DNA of 64,000 bases from Tepidiforma sp. (lineage in GTDB: Bacteria; Chloroflexota; Dehalococcoidia; Tepidiformales; Tepidiformaceae): contig NZ_BPIG01000001.1 in the NCBI RefSeq assembly GCF_026003995.1, positions 372,001-436,000 on the forward strand, in the 5' to 3' direction. Below, in pieces: positions 8,406 to 16,683 of this stretch (positions are counted from its first letter, which is position 1; the number at the start of each line of letters is the position of its first letter). The notes under the pieces were generated by a model. It did not search any database. It had not been told where the DNA came from and saw only the letters and a program-made list of their open reading frames with translations. Made by a program: the position numbers and the translations under genes.

Positions 8406-9394
8406 CACGGTTCGTCATCTACGGTGCGGGGGCCATCGGCGGCACGATCGGGGCGCGGCTCCACCTCGCCGGCGCCGAGGTCGCCCTCATCGCGCGGGGC
8501 GCGCACCTCGACGCGATACGGACACACGGACTCCGTTTCCGGACACCCGACGGGGAGCACCTGCTGCGCATCCCGGCGGCGGGGCGGCCGAGCGACATCG
8601 AGTGGCGGCCGGGCGACGTCGTGCTGCTCTGCATGAAGACGCAGGACACGGCTGCCGCCCTCGCCGAGCTCGAGCGCAGCGTCGGGACCGCGGTGCCGGT
8701 GGTCTGCGCGCAAAACGGGGTCGAGAACGAGCGGCTCGCAGCGCGGCGGTTCCGCGACGTGTACGCGATGCTCGTCGCGCTGCCCGCGACGCACCTGGAG
8801 CCGGGCGTGGTGACCGCCTCCGGCGCGCCGCTCAGCGGCTGCCTCCATGCCGGGCGCTTCCCCGCCGGCATCGACGGCACCATCCGGGACGTGTGCCGGG
8901 CGCTGGACGGTGCAGGGTTCCGGAGCGAGGCCGTCCCGGATGTGATGGCGCTGAAGTACCGAAAGCTCCTCCTCAACCTGGGCAACGGCGTGGACGTCCT
9001 GCTCGGCGGCAGCTCTTGGGGCGCCGGGGGCGCGGTCGGCCGGTTCCTCGAACGGCTCCGCGCCGAAGGAGAGGCAGCCTTCCGCGCTGCCGGCATCTCC
9101 GCCGTCAGCCCCGAGGAGTACCGCGAACGGGTCACGGCCCACTACCGGTCGGTGCCGGTCGCGGGAGAGCAGCGCTCGGGGAGTTCGACGCTGCAGAGTG
9201 TCCTGCGCGGCCATACCGTCACCGAAGTCGACTACCTGAACGGCGAGATCGTCATGCTCGGGATGCTGCACGGCGTCCCGACGCCGGCGAACCGCACCGT
9301 CCGCGAACTCGCCGCCCGGGTCGCGGCCGAGGGCCGGGGCCCGGGGCACCTGACGGTCGACGACCTGGAGCGGCTCGCCGGTTCGCCGCGCTGA
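8402..9394 (+). CDS. panE: 2-dehydropantoate 2-reductase (ketopantoate reductase)
   Basis: It would reduce ketopantoate to pantoate with NADPH for pantothenate and CoA synthesis in the cytoplasm. The N-terminal Rossmann motif is IYGAGAIGGTIGARL (residues 5-19); QNGVENE near residue 104, the catalytic Lys region ALKYRKLLLNLGN near 182 and the C-terminal STLQSVLRGHTVTEVDYLNGE (substrate Ser and Glu) all match the ApbA/PanE family. Length of 330 is usual. ApbA-like proteins include reductases of other 2-keto acids, so the exact substrate is inferred. The gene overlaps the DUF5317 gene by 4 bp. Confidence 0.87.
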   Translation: MTRFVIYGAGAIGGTIGARLHLAGAEVALIARGAHLDAIRTHGLRFRTPDGEHLLRIPAAGRPSDIEWRPGDVVLLCMKTQDTAAALAELERSVGTAVPVVCAQNGVENERLAARRFRDVYAMLVALPATHLEPGVVTASGAPLSGCLHAGRFPAGIDGTIRDVCRALDGAGFRSEAVPDVMALKYRKLLLNLGNGVDVLLGGSSWGAGGAVGRFLERLRAEGEAAFRAAGISAVSPEEYRERVTAHYRSVPVAGEQRSGSSTLQSVLRGHTVTEVDYLNGEIVMLGMLHGVPTPANRTVRELAARVAAEGRGPGHLTVDDLERLAGSPR

Positions 9395-9504
9395 GTGCCG
9401 CAGGTTGCCGGCGCAACCATTCGCGGAGAGCGACAGAATGCGAGCGCCGCGCTTGCCCGGGGCGTACGATGGCGCGGCCCAACCCGGGCGAGGAGCAGCT
9501 GACC

Positions 9505-9909
9505 ATGGCGAAAATCATCGAGATCGAGGGCATCGGTCCGACCTACGCGGCGAAACTGGAGGCAGCGGGCATCCCGACCACCGAGGCGCTGCTCGAGCAG
9601 GCCGGCTCGGCGAAGGGCCGCGAGCAGGTCGCCGAGAAGGTCGGCGTGACGACGGCGAAGGTGCTCGAATGGGTCAACCGGGCGGACCTGATGCGCGTCA
9701 AAGGCATCGGGTCGGAATACTCGGACCTGCTCGAGGCGGCCGGGGTCGACAGCGTGAAGGAGCTGGCGCAGCGGCGGCCGGAGAATCTCCACGCCAAGCT
9801 GCTCGAAGTCAACGAGGCGAAGAAGCTCGTCCGCCAGGCGCCGTCGCTCTCGGCGGTCGAGAAGTGGGTCGCCGAGGCGAAGACGCTCCCCGCGGCGGTC
9901 ACGCACTGA
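9505..9909 (+). CDS. DUF4332 helix-hairpin-helix protein
   Basis: A 134-residue soluble protein made of paired helix-hairpin-helix-like units: IEIEGIGPTYAAKLEAAGI at residues 5-23 and LMRVKGIGSEYSDLLEAAGV at about 62-81. This repeat pattern is typical of DUF4332, whose members resemble DNA-binding HhH modules of topoisomerases and polymerases; no enzyme residues are seen. GAGGAG lies 9 nt before the ATG, which rules out the longer upstream reading. TACGAT at 9465 may be its -10. It is followed directly by an unrecognised gene. Confidence 0.85.
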   Translation: MAKIIEIEGIGPTYAAKLEAAGIPTTEALLEQAGSAKGREQVAEKVGVTTAKVLEWVNRADLMRVKGIGSEYSDLLEAAGVDSVKELAQRRPENLHAKLLEVNEAKKLVRQAPSLSAVEKWVAEAKTLPAAVTH

Positions 9910-10514
9910 CGAGCGGCGGCCAAGAAGCCGAAGTCGCGCGGTGGCTCGACGACCTCCTCGGACCCGGGCACGGCCGGCGGGTGATCGCTATCCGGGATGA
10001 CCGGGTGCTGGTCTCGAAAGTGTCGCCGGGCCTGCCCGCGCGGGTCGTCGAGGCGGTGACGAACCTGTCGGCCCTGTTCGACCCGGCGGCGCTGCGCGAC
10101 TGCATGCCCCCGGGGCTCCCTCCTGCCAAAGCGTGGCACGCGGCGGCCTCGGCCATCGTGCGGGAGGCGAAGGCAGCAGGACGGCTCGACGGTACGGGCG
10201 CGGCCGAGGTGCTGGCCGGGATCGACTCGGCAGCCGCCCTGCTGGCTTCGTGCTGCTGGACGGGCGGCGACGCGGCGAGCTGGCGGCCGAGCGACGCGGA
10301 GCGCTCGGCGCTGGACGATGCCGAAGCGCGGCTCGCCCGGGGCGCCCGCGGCCTCTTCACCCGCGTCTACGGCACGTGGGAAGGGAGGCCCGTGGAGAAC
10401 CACTGTCCCGGCGCCGAGGCCGCGCGGGCGCTCTTCGCGGCTGCGCGCGCGGCACTCGAGGGGGACGGCCGGGCGGGACCGGCTTGCCCGGGAGACGGTC
10501 GGCCCGTACGATGA
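9906..10514 (+). CDS. Hypothetical protein, start uncertain
   Basis: I do not recognise this protein. The frame continues from the end of the DUF4332 gene and encodes up to 202 mostly helical residues (ARWLDDLLGPGHGRRVIAI, then AWHAAASAIVREAKAAGRL, then LLASCCWTGGD). Codon third positions are GC-rich as in real genes here. No ATG or GTG lies at the expected place: a CTG at 9906 would overlap the previous stop, and the first GTG is at 9981 (giving 177 residues). The tRNA-Asp promoter lies inside its 3' end. It is probably co-transcribed with the DUF4332 gene. Confidence 0.55.
   Translation: MTSGGQEAEVARWLDDLLGPGHGRRVIAIRDDRVLVSKVSPGLPARVVEAVTNLSALFDPAALRDCMPPGLPPAKAWHAAASAIVREAKAAGRLDGTGAAEVLAGIDSAAALLASCCWTGGDAASWRPSDAERSALDDAEARLARGARGLFTRVYGTWEGRPVENHCPGAEAARALFAAARAALEGDGRAGPACPGDGRPVR
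10484..10512 (+). promoter_or_regulatory. Promoter of tRNA-Asp
   Basis: TTGCCC (10484-10489), a 17-bp spacer and TACGAT (10507-10512) end 11 nt before the tRNA. It is the clearest sigma-70-like promoter in the window and lies inside the end of the preceding coding region. Confidence 0.65.
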
Positions 10515-10523
10515 GAAAGCTTC

Positions 10524-10600
10524 GGCCCCGTGGTGTAGCGGTCTAACATGCCACCCTGTCAAGGTGGAGATCGGCGGTTCGAATCCGCTCGGGGTCGCCA
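10524..10600 (+). tRNA. tRNA-Asp(GTC)
   Basis: A standard cloverleaf: acceptor GGCCCCG with CGGGGTC, anticodon stem CCACC/GGTGG around CTGTCAA (GTC), T-loop GTTCGAATC, discriminator G and encoded CCA. Confidence 0.97.
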
Positions 10601-10614
10601 GCTTCGCATAAACT

Positions 10615-10647
10615 GAACAGCCCTGCCGGCAACCGGCAGGGCTGTTC
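10615..10647. terminator. Strong bidirectional terminator between tRNA-Asp and the SDR gene
   Basis: A perfect 15-bp stem (arm GAACAGCCCTGCCGG) with a CAA loop lies between two convergent genes. The downstream tract on the plus strand is only moderately T-rich (GTTCGTTCGTC). Confidence 0.75.
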
Positions 10648-10677
10648 GTTCGTCTGCGAGGGCAGAACGGGCAGCAG

Positions 10678-11529
10678 TCAGGCGAGCCGCTGGTGGCCCG
10701 GCTCGGTCTCCCACGGCGGCGCGATCTGGTGGTAGCCGCCCCCGGCAGTCCAGCCGCCGTCGACGTAGAGGATGTGGCCGGTCACGAACTTCGCGGCGTC
10801 GGAAGCGAGGTAGATGATCGCCCCTTCGAGATCCTCGGGCTGGCCGAGCCGTCCCATCGGCGTCCGGGATTCGGCCTGGACGCGCGTCCCCGGCGTCGAT
10901 TCGAACACCTTGCCCATCAGCTCGGTGCCGTCGAAGTATGACGGAGCGATGGCGTTCACCCGGATGCCCTCGCGGGCGTATTCGAGCGCGAGAACGCGAG
11001 TCAGGGCGTCGACGCCGCCTTTCGCTGCGTGGTAGGAGGCGGCGCGGAACTCGCTGCCGACCCGGCCGAGGATGGAGCTGATGTTGATGATGACGCCGCC
11101 GGTGCCCTGGGCGAGCATCTGCCGCGCGGCGAGCCGGCAGCCGTTGATGGTCGCAAGGAGGTCGAGCTCGACGACCGAGCGCATCCGTTTGAAGCTCCCG
11201 AGGTCGTGGCGCAGGCCGGACCGGTCGGTGTAGCCGGCGTTGTTGACCATGATGTCGAGCCGGCCGAAGCGCTCCACGGTGCGTGCGAAGAGCTGCTCGA
11301 ACTGCTCCTCGTCGGTGATGTCCGCGGGGTAGGCTTCGGCCTCGACACCGAATTCGCGCAGCATGGATGCGGTCTGCTCGATCAGCTCCTGCCGCCGGGC
11401 GGTGACGACGACGTTCGCCCCGGCGCGCGCGAGGCCGCGCGCGAACGCGACGCCGAGCCCGCTCGAAGCGCCGGTGACGAGGGCGACTTTGCCGTCGAGG
11501 CTGAACATCCGGGCGAGCGAAGGATCCAC
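10678..11529 (-). CDS. SDR family NAD(P)-dependent oxidoreductase
   Basis: A 283-residue classical short-chain dehydrogenase/reductase. The cofactor motif TGASSGLG is at residues 19-26, NNAG near 95, the catalytic Ser in INISSILG and the Tyr-Lys pair in YHAAK near 165-169, and a C-terminal VTGHILYVDGGW. An Arg/Asp-poor second strand (TARRQEL) suggests NADP preference. FabG-like enzymes, alcohol dehydrogenases and sugar dehydrogenases all share these motifs, so the substrate is not known. The start is GTG with GGAG 7 nt upstream. It stands alone between gmk and a terminator. Confidence 0.88.
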   Translation of the reverse strand: MDPSLARMFSLDGKVALVTGASSGLGVAFARGLARAGANVVVTARRQELIEQTASMLREFGVEAEAYPADITDEEQFEQLFARTVERFGRLDIMVNNAGYTDRSGLRHDLGSFKRMRSVVELDLLATINGCRLAARQMLAQGTGGVIINISSILGRVGSEFRAASYHAAKGGVDALTRVLALEYAREGIRVNAIAPSYFDGTELMGKVFESTPGTRVQAESRTPMGRLGQPEDLEGAIIYLASDAAKFVTGHILYVDGGWTAGGGYHQIAPPWETEPGHQRLA

Positions 11530-11585
11530 GCGCGATCTCCGAGTGCAGGGGTTGCGCGCATCTTAGGGACGGACCGGCGGGAGCG

Positions 11586-12185
11586 CTATGCGATGAGGCG
11601 GGCGGGCGGACGGTCGGGGTTGCAGCGCTCGCGCGCGATGATGCCGGCGATCTCGTCGACCGCCTGTTCGAGCTGGCCGTGGCGGTTGATGACCACGTAG
11701 TCGTTGTTCGGGATGTCGGCGAGCTCCTCTTCGAGCTCGGCGAGCCGCCGCGCGAGGCTTTGGGGGTCTTCGCTGCCGCGGGCGGCGAGGCGGGCGCGGA
11801 GCACTTCCCGGTCCTCGGCCGTGAGGAAGATGAACACGGCCCCTTCGAGCTTGCGTCGCCACGTGCGCGCGCCCTGCACGTCGGTGCGGATGATGACGTC
11901 CTGCCCCGAGGCGAGGAACGGTTCGATTTCGCGGCGCTCGACGCCCTTGAGGTCGCCGTATACATCGGCCCATTCCGCAAATTCGCCGGCTTCGATCTTC
12001 CTCCGGAATTCGGTTTCGGTGAGGAAGTGGTAGTGGACGCCGTCGATTTCGCCGGGGCGGGGAGGGCGGGTGGTCGAACTCGTGGCGCGGTGGATGCCGA
12101 GCCGTTCGCGGAGGCGGTCGATGACCGAATCCTTGCCCACGCCGGAGGGGCCGTGGAGCACGATGACCAGCGGCTTCCCGCTCAC
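11586..12185 (-). CDS. gmk: Guanylate kinase
   Basis: It phosphorylates GMP to GDP with ATP, in purine nucleotide synthesis. The 199-residue protein has the P-loop HGPSGVGKDSVI (residues 11-22), the GMP-binding block TSSTTRPPRPGEIDGVHYHF, and DVQGARTWRRKL; length is normal. The usual GKST of the P-loop is GKDS here, a minor change. The GTG start at 12185 overlaps the aroA stop by 4 bp (GTGA), so tyrA, aroA and gmk are translationally coupled in one operon. Confidence 0.93.
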   Translation of the reverse strand: MSGKPLVIVLHGPSGVGKDSVIDRLRERLGIHRATSSTTRPPRPGEIDGVHYHFLTETEFRRKIEAGEFAEWADVYGDLKGVERREIEPFLASGQDVIIRTDVQGARTWRRKLEGAVFIFLTAEDREVLRARLAARGSEDPQSLARRLAELEEELADIPNNDYVVINRHGQLEQAVDEIAGIIARERCNPDRPPARLIA

Positions 12186-13480
12186 CGGGCGGCGACCCCG
12201 CCCGGGGCAGCCTGCGCGAGGTGCTCCCAGAACTCGCGGTAGGACACGGCGACCGCGTCGTCGGTGACGGTCGTCTCGCCGTCCGCGAGGCTGCCGGCGA
12301 TGGCGGCGAGCATGCCGATGCGGTGGTCGCCGCGCCCGCTCAGCCGGGTGCCGGTCAGCCGGACCGGTCCGCGCACTTCGAAGCCGTCGGGGAGTTCGCG
12401 GATGTCGGCGCCCATGCGGGAGAGCGTCTCCACGACGGCGCGCACCCGGTCGGATTCCTTGACGCGCAGCTCGGCGGCATCGCGGACGACGGTCGTGCCG
12501 TCGGCGAAGCACGCCGCGAGCGCGACCAGCGGCAGTTCGTCGATGGCGCGGGGCACGAGCTCGCCGGAAACGGTCGTGGCGCGGAGGCTGCTGGAGCGGA
12601 CGACGATGTCCGCGACCGGTTCGCCGCCGGTCTCCCGCGCTTCGAGCAGTTCGAGGTCGGCGCCCATGGCCCGCAGGATATCGAGCAGCCCGGTGCGCGT
12701 CGGGTTGACGTTGACGCCGCGGAGGACGATTTCGGCGTCGGGATGGCAGGCGCCGAGGACGAGCCACGGCGCCGCGCTGGAGATGTCGCCCGGGACGCGG
12801 AGGGGGAGCGCCGCGAGGCGCTCGGCCGGCTGGATGCGTACGGTGGCGCCGTCCGCGGCGATAGGCGCGCCCATGGCGGCCAGCATCCGTTCGGTGTGGT
12901 CGCGGGAGCGGCCCGGCTCGCTGATGGCGGTCTCACCCTCGGCGTAGAGGCCGGCGAGCAGGATGGCGGATTTGACCTGCGCGCTCGCGACGGGGCTCGC
13001 GTAGCGGATGCCGCGGAGCCGGCCGCCTTTCACCACGACCGGCGCGAGGGTATCGCCTTTGCGTGCCATGAGGGCGGCGCCCATCTCGCGCAGCGGCTGG
13101 ATGACGCGCGCCATGGGCCGGGAGCGGAGCGAGGCGTCGCCGGTGAGCACCGAGAGCAGCGGGTGGCCGGCGAGCAGACCGAGCAGGAGGCGCATCGTGG
13201 TGCCGCTGTTGCCGCAATCGAGCACGTCGTCGCTTTCGAACAGGCCGTGGAGGCCCTGCCCGGTCACGCGCGCCGTCGCGGCCCCCTCGGGCCATTCGAT
13301 GGGGACGCCGAGGGCGGCGAGGCAGCGCGCCGTGGAGCGCACGTCCTCGGCATCGAGGATGCCCTCGACCACGGCCGTGCCATCGGCGATGGCGTTGAAG
13401 ATGAGCGCGCGGTGGGAGATGGACTTATCCGGGGGAACGTCGATGACGGCGCGGACGGAGGCCGGGCGCGAAACCTTCAC
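12182..13480 (-). CDS. aroA: 3-phosphoshikimate 1-carboxyvinyltransferase (EPSP synthase)
   Basis: It joins shikimate-3-phosphate to phosphoenolpyruvate in aromatic amino acid synthesis. The 432-residue enzyme has the family marks: PPDKSISHRALIFNAIA near the N-terminus (substrate Lys and Ser), LDCGNSGTTMRLL (the PEP-binding NSGTT loop) near residue 94, SAQVKSAILLAGLYAEG near 170, ELPLVALAACFADG near 310 and RVKESDR near 340. The PEP loop has Gly before the second Thr-binding segment (GNSGTTMR), typical of non-resistant enzymes. It overlaps tyrA by 4 bp upstream and gmk by 4 bp downstream. Confidence 0.96.
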   Translation of the reverse strand: MKVSRPASVRAVIDVPPDKSISHRALIFNAIADGTAVVEGILDAEDVRSTARCLAALGVPIEWPEGAATARVTGQGLHGLFESDDVLDCGNSGTTMRLLLGLLAGHPLLSVLTGDASLRSRPMARVIQPLREMGAALMARKGDTLAPVVVKGGRLRGIRYASPVASAQVKSAILLAGLYAEGETAISEPGRSRDHTERMLAAMGAPIAADGATVRIQPAERLAALPLRVPGDISSAAPWLVLGACHPDAEIVLRGVNVNPTRTGLLDILRAMGADLELLEARETGGEPVADIVVRSSSLRATTVSGELVPRAIDELPLVALAACFADGTTVVRDAAELRVKESDRVRAVVETLSRMGADIRELPDGFEVRGPVRLTGTRLSGRGDHRIGMLAAIAGSLADGETTVTDDAVAVSYREFWEHLAQAAPGGVAAR

Positions 13481-14514
13481 GGCCGCTCGTCCTCGATGCC
13501 CAGTTTCCGCTTCAGCTCCCGGTCGTCGCGCGGAGCGGCCGGCAGCCGGTCGGACGCCTCCTTGATCCTGTCGTAGAGGCCGCCGACGAACATCCGGCCG
13601 ATGGCGTCGCGTGCCGATGGCGGTTCGGCGCCTTCGGGCCGGCGGCGCTGGGGCGGGTTCTGGATGAACGTGTCCCGGTCGAGCTGGGTCGAATAGAAGA
13701 GGTCGTAGACCGGTTCGGCGCCCGATTCGAGCGCTTTCCGGATCGTCTCGAGCTCGGCCTCGAGCCGGCCGATCCAGTGGAGCACGGCCTCCCGGTTGGT
13801 GAGCATGATGTCGCGCGCCATGGTGGGGTCGCCGCTGGCGAGCCGGGTGACATCCCGGAAGCCGGGCCCGGCGAGCAGGGCCGCATCTTCCCAGCCCTGG
13901 CTGTCGCGGACCATCCGGAACAGGGCCACCGAGGCGATGAGCGGGACGTGGCTGACGGCGGCCGCGTACTGGTCGTGTTCCGCGGGGTCGATGTAGAGCG
14001 GAATGGCGCCCAGCGTTTCGACGAGGCTGAGGACGGCCTGGACGGCGCGCTCATCGGCGCGGGGCGACGGCGTGACCGCCCACGTCGCGCCTTCGAAGAG
14101 GCTGGCCGAGGCGGCCTCCGGGCCGCTCTTTTCTTTGCCGGCCATCGGGTGGCCGCCGACGAAGTGCGCCGTTTCGGGCAGGTATTCGGCGGCCCAGCGC
14201 ATCACCTCGGCCTTCGTGCTGCACACGTCGGTGACGACGGCCCCCGGCATGAGGAACCGGCCGAGGTCTTCGAGGATGCGGCGGGCCGCCATCACCGGCG
14301 TCGCGATGATGACGAGCCCGGCGCGTTCGACGGCCTCTTCGAGCGAGCCGACTTCGCGGTCGAGGGCCCCGAGTTTTTTTGCGGTGCGGGCCGCGGCGCG
14401 GTCGCGGTCGATGCCGACGAGTTCATAGTTGCGGTTCGGGCGGGCGGCGAGCCCGAGGCCGATCGATGTCCCGATGAGACCGGTGCCGATGATGGCGATG
14501 CGATTGTCTGCCAT
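13477..14514 (-). CDS. tyrA: Prephenate dehydrogenase
   Basis: It converts prephenate to 4-hydroxyphenylpyruvate (or arogenate to tyrosine) with NAD(P). The N-terminal Rossmann motif IIGTGLIGTSIGLGL, the conserved VTDVCSTKAEVM, FVGGHPMAGKEKSG (catalytic His region) and the helical C-terminal dimer domain (VSHVPLIASVALFRM, GPGFRDVTRLASGDP) match the family. The last 70 residues form a charged extension with no ACT domain visible. GGGTGGG precedes the ATG at 14514; a GTG three codons earlier is possible. It heads the tyrA-aroA-gmk operon. Confidence 0.93.
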   Translation of the reverse strand: MADNRIAIIGTGLIGTSIGLGLAARPNRNYELVGIDRDRAAARTAKKLGALDREVGSLEEAVERAGLVIIATPVMAARRILEDLGRFLMPGAVVTDVCSTKAEVMRWAAEYLPETAHFVGGHPMAGKEKSGPEAASASLFEGATWAVTPSPRADERAVQAVLSLVETLGAIPLYIDPAEHDQYAAAVSHVPLIASVALFRMVRDSQGWEDAALLAGPGFRDVTRLASGDPTMARDIMLTNREAVLHWIGRLEAELETIRKALESGAEPVYDLFYSTQLDRDTFIQNPPQRRRPEGAEPPSARDAIGRMFVGGLYDRIKEASDRLPAAPRDDRELKRKLGIEDERP

Positions 14515-14531
14515 GGAACCCACCCGGGAAC

Positions 14532-14547
14532 GCGGGCGTGAGCCCGC
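14532..14547. promoter_or_regulatory. Small perfect hairpin just upstream of tyrA
   Basis: GCGGGC and GCCCGC pair around a 4-nt loop about 18 nt before the tyrA start. It could be a leader hairpin of the operon or the end of the upstream transcript; nothing decides between them. Confidence 0.35.
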
Positions 14548-14606
14548 TGCATAGGGGAAAGGCTACCACACCGGCGGAAACGCTCCCCGGCGCATGGCGG
14601 GCGGTG

Positions 14607-15302
14607 TCAGGTGCCGACGATGATGCGGAGCACGTCGTCGTAGACGAGGCCGATGAGCCAGCCGAGCGGGCTGAAGCCGGTGACGAAGCCGATGGCGATG
14701 AGCGTCATCAGGATGCCGGGCCCCCACGGGGCGAGCTGTTCGAGCGCGCGGGCAACTTCGCGCGGCGCGATGCCGGTCACCACCTTGAAGCCGTCGAGCG
14801 GCGGGATCGGGATGAGGTTGAAGATGCCGAGGATGATGTTCAGGGTGATGATGAACGAGAGGAATAGCCAGACATAATCCTCGCCGGAGCCGCGGCGGAT
14901 GACCGCTTCGACGGTTGGGAGCGACGTCTGCACGAGCCCGAGGCGGATGGGGATGGCGGCGAGCGCGGCGAAAAAGAAGTTCGAGAGCGGCCCGGCCGCG
15001 GCGACCATCGCGAACCCCTGCCGGGGGCCGGTCTTCAGCCGCCACGGGTTGACCGGGGTCGGTTTCGCCCAGCCGAAGCCGAAGAGCAGCAGCAGCGTCG
15101 AGCCGATGGGGTCGAGGTGCGCGAGCGGATTCAGCGTCAGCCGGCCGTTCCGCTGGGCGGTGTCGTCGCCGAGCTGGTACGCGGTCCAGGCGTGGCAGAA
15201 CTCGTGGAACGCCAGCCCGGTCAGGATGGCCACGAGCCAGGCCGCGATATAGACGAAAAAGACCGCCGGGTTCTCCTGTAGCGCCGAGAGATACCAGATC
15301 AT
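14607..15302 (-). CDS. Site-2 protease family (M50) membrane metalloprotease
   Basis: A 231-residue intramembrane zinc protease. The zinc-binding HExxH appears as AFHEFCHAWTAYQLGD in the first half, and the third ligand lies in IFNLIPIPPLDGFKV. Four to five hydrophobic segments are visible, including VFFVYIAAWLVAILTGLA and LFLSFIITLNIILG. Small M50 proteins of this type (Rv1417/YwhC-like) have no PDZ domain and unknown substrates; others cleave anti-sigma factors. It is transcribed away from the hairpin-rich region at 15377-15548. Confidence 0.9.
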   Translation of the reverse strand: MIWYLSALQENPAVFFVYIAAWLVAILTGLAFHEFCHAWTAYQLGDDTAQRNGRLTLNPLAHLDPIGSTLLLLFGFGWAKPTPVNPWRLKTGPRQGFAMVAAAGPLSNFFFAALAAIPIRLGLVQTSLPTVEAVIRRGSGEDYVWLFLSFIITLNIILGIFNLIPIPPLDGFKVVTGIAPREVARALEQLAPWGPGILMTLIAIGFVTGFSPLGWLIGLVYDDVLRIIVGT

Positions 15303-15376
15303 CGGGCGAACGCTAGCACAGCGGCGCCTTACGGCGGGGAACGGGCAGGGAAGGAGACCGTAAACCCGGATTGACG

Positions 15377-15548
15377 GGACCCGGTCCCCTTGTTACGTTC
15401 GGCCCCACGAACCTCCCCGTGGGAGGTTGCTGGCACGCCCCGTCCGGGGCGTCCCCGGCGGTACTGCGGGGGTACCGACCGCCTTGCCAGGTGGCCATGC
15501 GCCGGGATTGTCGAGGCCCGGTGCAAGACCAGGGCGGATGCTCCGCCC
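15377..15548 (+). ncRNA. Hairpin-rich leader, candidate structured RNA
   Basis: Between the divergent protease and propeller genes, six short perfect or near-perfect hairpins follow one another: GGGACC/GGTCCC (15377-15389), CCTCCC/GGGAGG (15412-15426), CGCCCCG/CGGGGCG (15437-15452), CGGTAC/GTACCG (about 15459-15478), a GCGCCGGG/CCCGGTGC stem near 15499-15524, and GGGCGGA/TCCGCCC (15532-15548). I cannot match it to a known riboswitch family. High GC alone yields some hairpins, so this is tentative. Confidence 0.3.
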
Positions 15549-15567
15549 GCAAGCGCGAGGTTGCCGC

Positions 15568-16683
15568 GTGCTCGCTCCCGGGATCCGTCGAGGCGTTCTC
15601 CCGTGGCGTCCGCTCACTCCGTTCGTCCTCGCCATCCTCGGCGTCGCCGTTGCGATTGCGGCGTGGGCGGTTTCGTCGTCGTCGCCGGTTTCGACCGACG
15701 GCGTCGCTGCGCCAGCCATTCCTGCCGAACTGATTCGCTCGGTTGCGTATCTCGAGCCGGACCCGGGAGCCCGGGTCGACCGGCTGCTGGTCCGTCCTGC
15801 GGCCCCGGGCAGCGCCCCGCAGGAGCTGGCGGTGTTCCCGTATACCTTCACCGGGCTGCACGCACGCGCCTCGGCAGCGCCGACCGGCGACCGCATCGCC
15901 GTTCTTTCCGTCGACGGCCGGCGCGGGAGCGCCGCGTCGCTCTCGCTCGTGGGCCTCGACGGCATGGTCCGGCCGGTCGACGGCAACTTCGAGTACCTTT
16001 CGCCGCTGGCGTGGACGGCCGACGGTGCGCGGCTGGCGGTCCTCGCGAGCGGCGAGCCGGGCGTGCTGCGGGTCCTGGAGGTCGATACCGCCACGCTCGC
16101 GGTGGCTGAGCGCGCCAGCTTCACCGCCGCCTTCCAGGTCGCTCCGCTCGGCTACAGCCTCGATGGGGGCCGCCTGTTCGTGGTCGTCATCGACCAGTCG
16201 GGTTCGAACCTGTGGGCAGTCCGCGACACCGGGGTCGAGCGGGTGGCAGAACTTTCGCCCGGCCGCACGCGCGACTGGGCGCTCAGCCCGGACGGCTCGC
16301 GGGTCGCGTTCATCGACATCCTGAGCGCGTCCTCGCGGACGTACGTCGGAAAGACGCTGGTCATCGCGACGGGCGCCGTGACGACGCTTCAGTCCGGCCG
16401 GAACCAGGTCGGGGCGACGTGGCAGCCCGGCAACCCGCTGCCGGTGTTCGGTGGGCCGGGGGGCTCGCTGAAGCTGGAGGATCCGAGCCCCGATGCTGCA
16501 TGGGTCGTCCCCCACGGATACGCGCCCCTCGGTGACTACCTCGTGGTGTCGACGGTATCGGCTGCTGCGGGGTCCGAGGCGCGGCCGGCAGCGACACTCT
16601 GGATTGCGACCCCCGACGCGCGGGAGCTGTTGACCGACGTGCCGGCAGCATCCTTCGCGGGCTGGGTAAGGGAGGCTGAATGA
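15568..16683 (+). CDS. Membrane-anchored beta-propeller-like protein
   Basis: A 371-residue protein with one N-terminal membrane segment (PFVLAILGVAVAIAAWAV), so most of it is outside the membrane. The rest resembles WD40/TolB-type propeller blades: recurring units such as SPLAWTADGARLAVLAS, APLGYSLDGGRLFVVV and TRDWALSPDGSRVAFID. I recognise no enzyme motif. The GTG at 15568 has GAGG 7 nt upstream; an ATG at 15538 in the same frame falls within a hairpin and lacks a ribosome site. It overlaps the next gene, a paralogue, by 4 bp. Function unknown; possibly a binding or assembly partner of the muramidase two genes downstream. Confidence 0.78.
   Translation: MLAPGIRRGVLPWRPLTPFVLAILGVAVAIAAWAVSSSSPVSTDGVAAPAIPAELIRSVAYLEPDPGARVDRLLVRPAAPGSAPQELAVFPYTFTGLHARASAAPTGDRIAVLSVDGRRGSAASLSLVGLDGMVRPVDGNFEYLSPLAWTADGARLAVLASGEPGVLRVLEVDTATLAVAERASFTAAFQVAPLGYSLDGGRLFVVVIDQSGSNLWAVRDTGVERVAELSPGRTRDWALSPDGSRVAFIDILSASSRTYVGKTLVIATGAVTTLQSGRNQVGATWQPGNPLPVFGGPGGSLKLEDPSPDAAWVVPHGYAPLGDYLVVSTVSAAAGSEARPAATLWIATPDARELLTDVPAASFAGWVREAE

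Noticed and set aside
15377..15548. c-di-AMP, c-di-GMP or SAM riboswitch in the propeller-operon leader
   Set aside because: I could not align the conserved bases of these families; only hairpins are seen.
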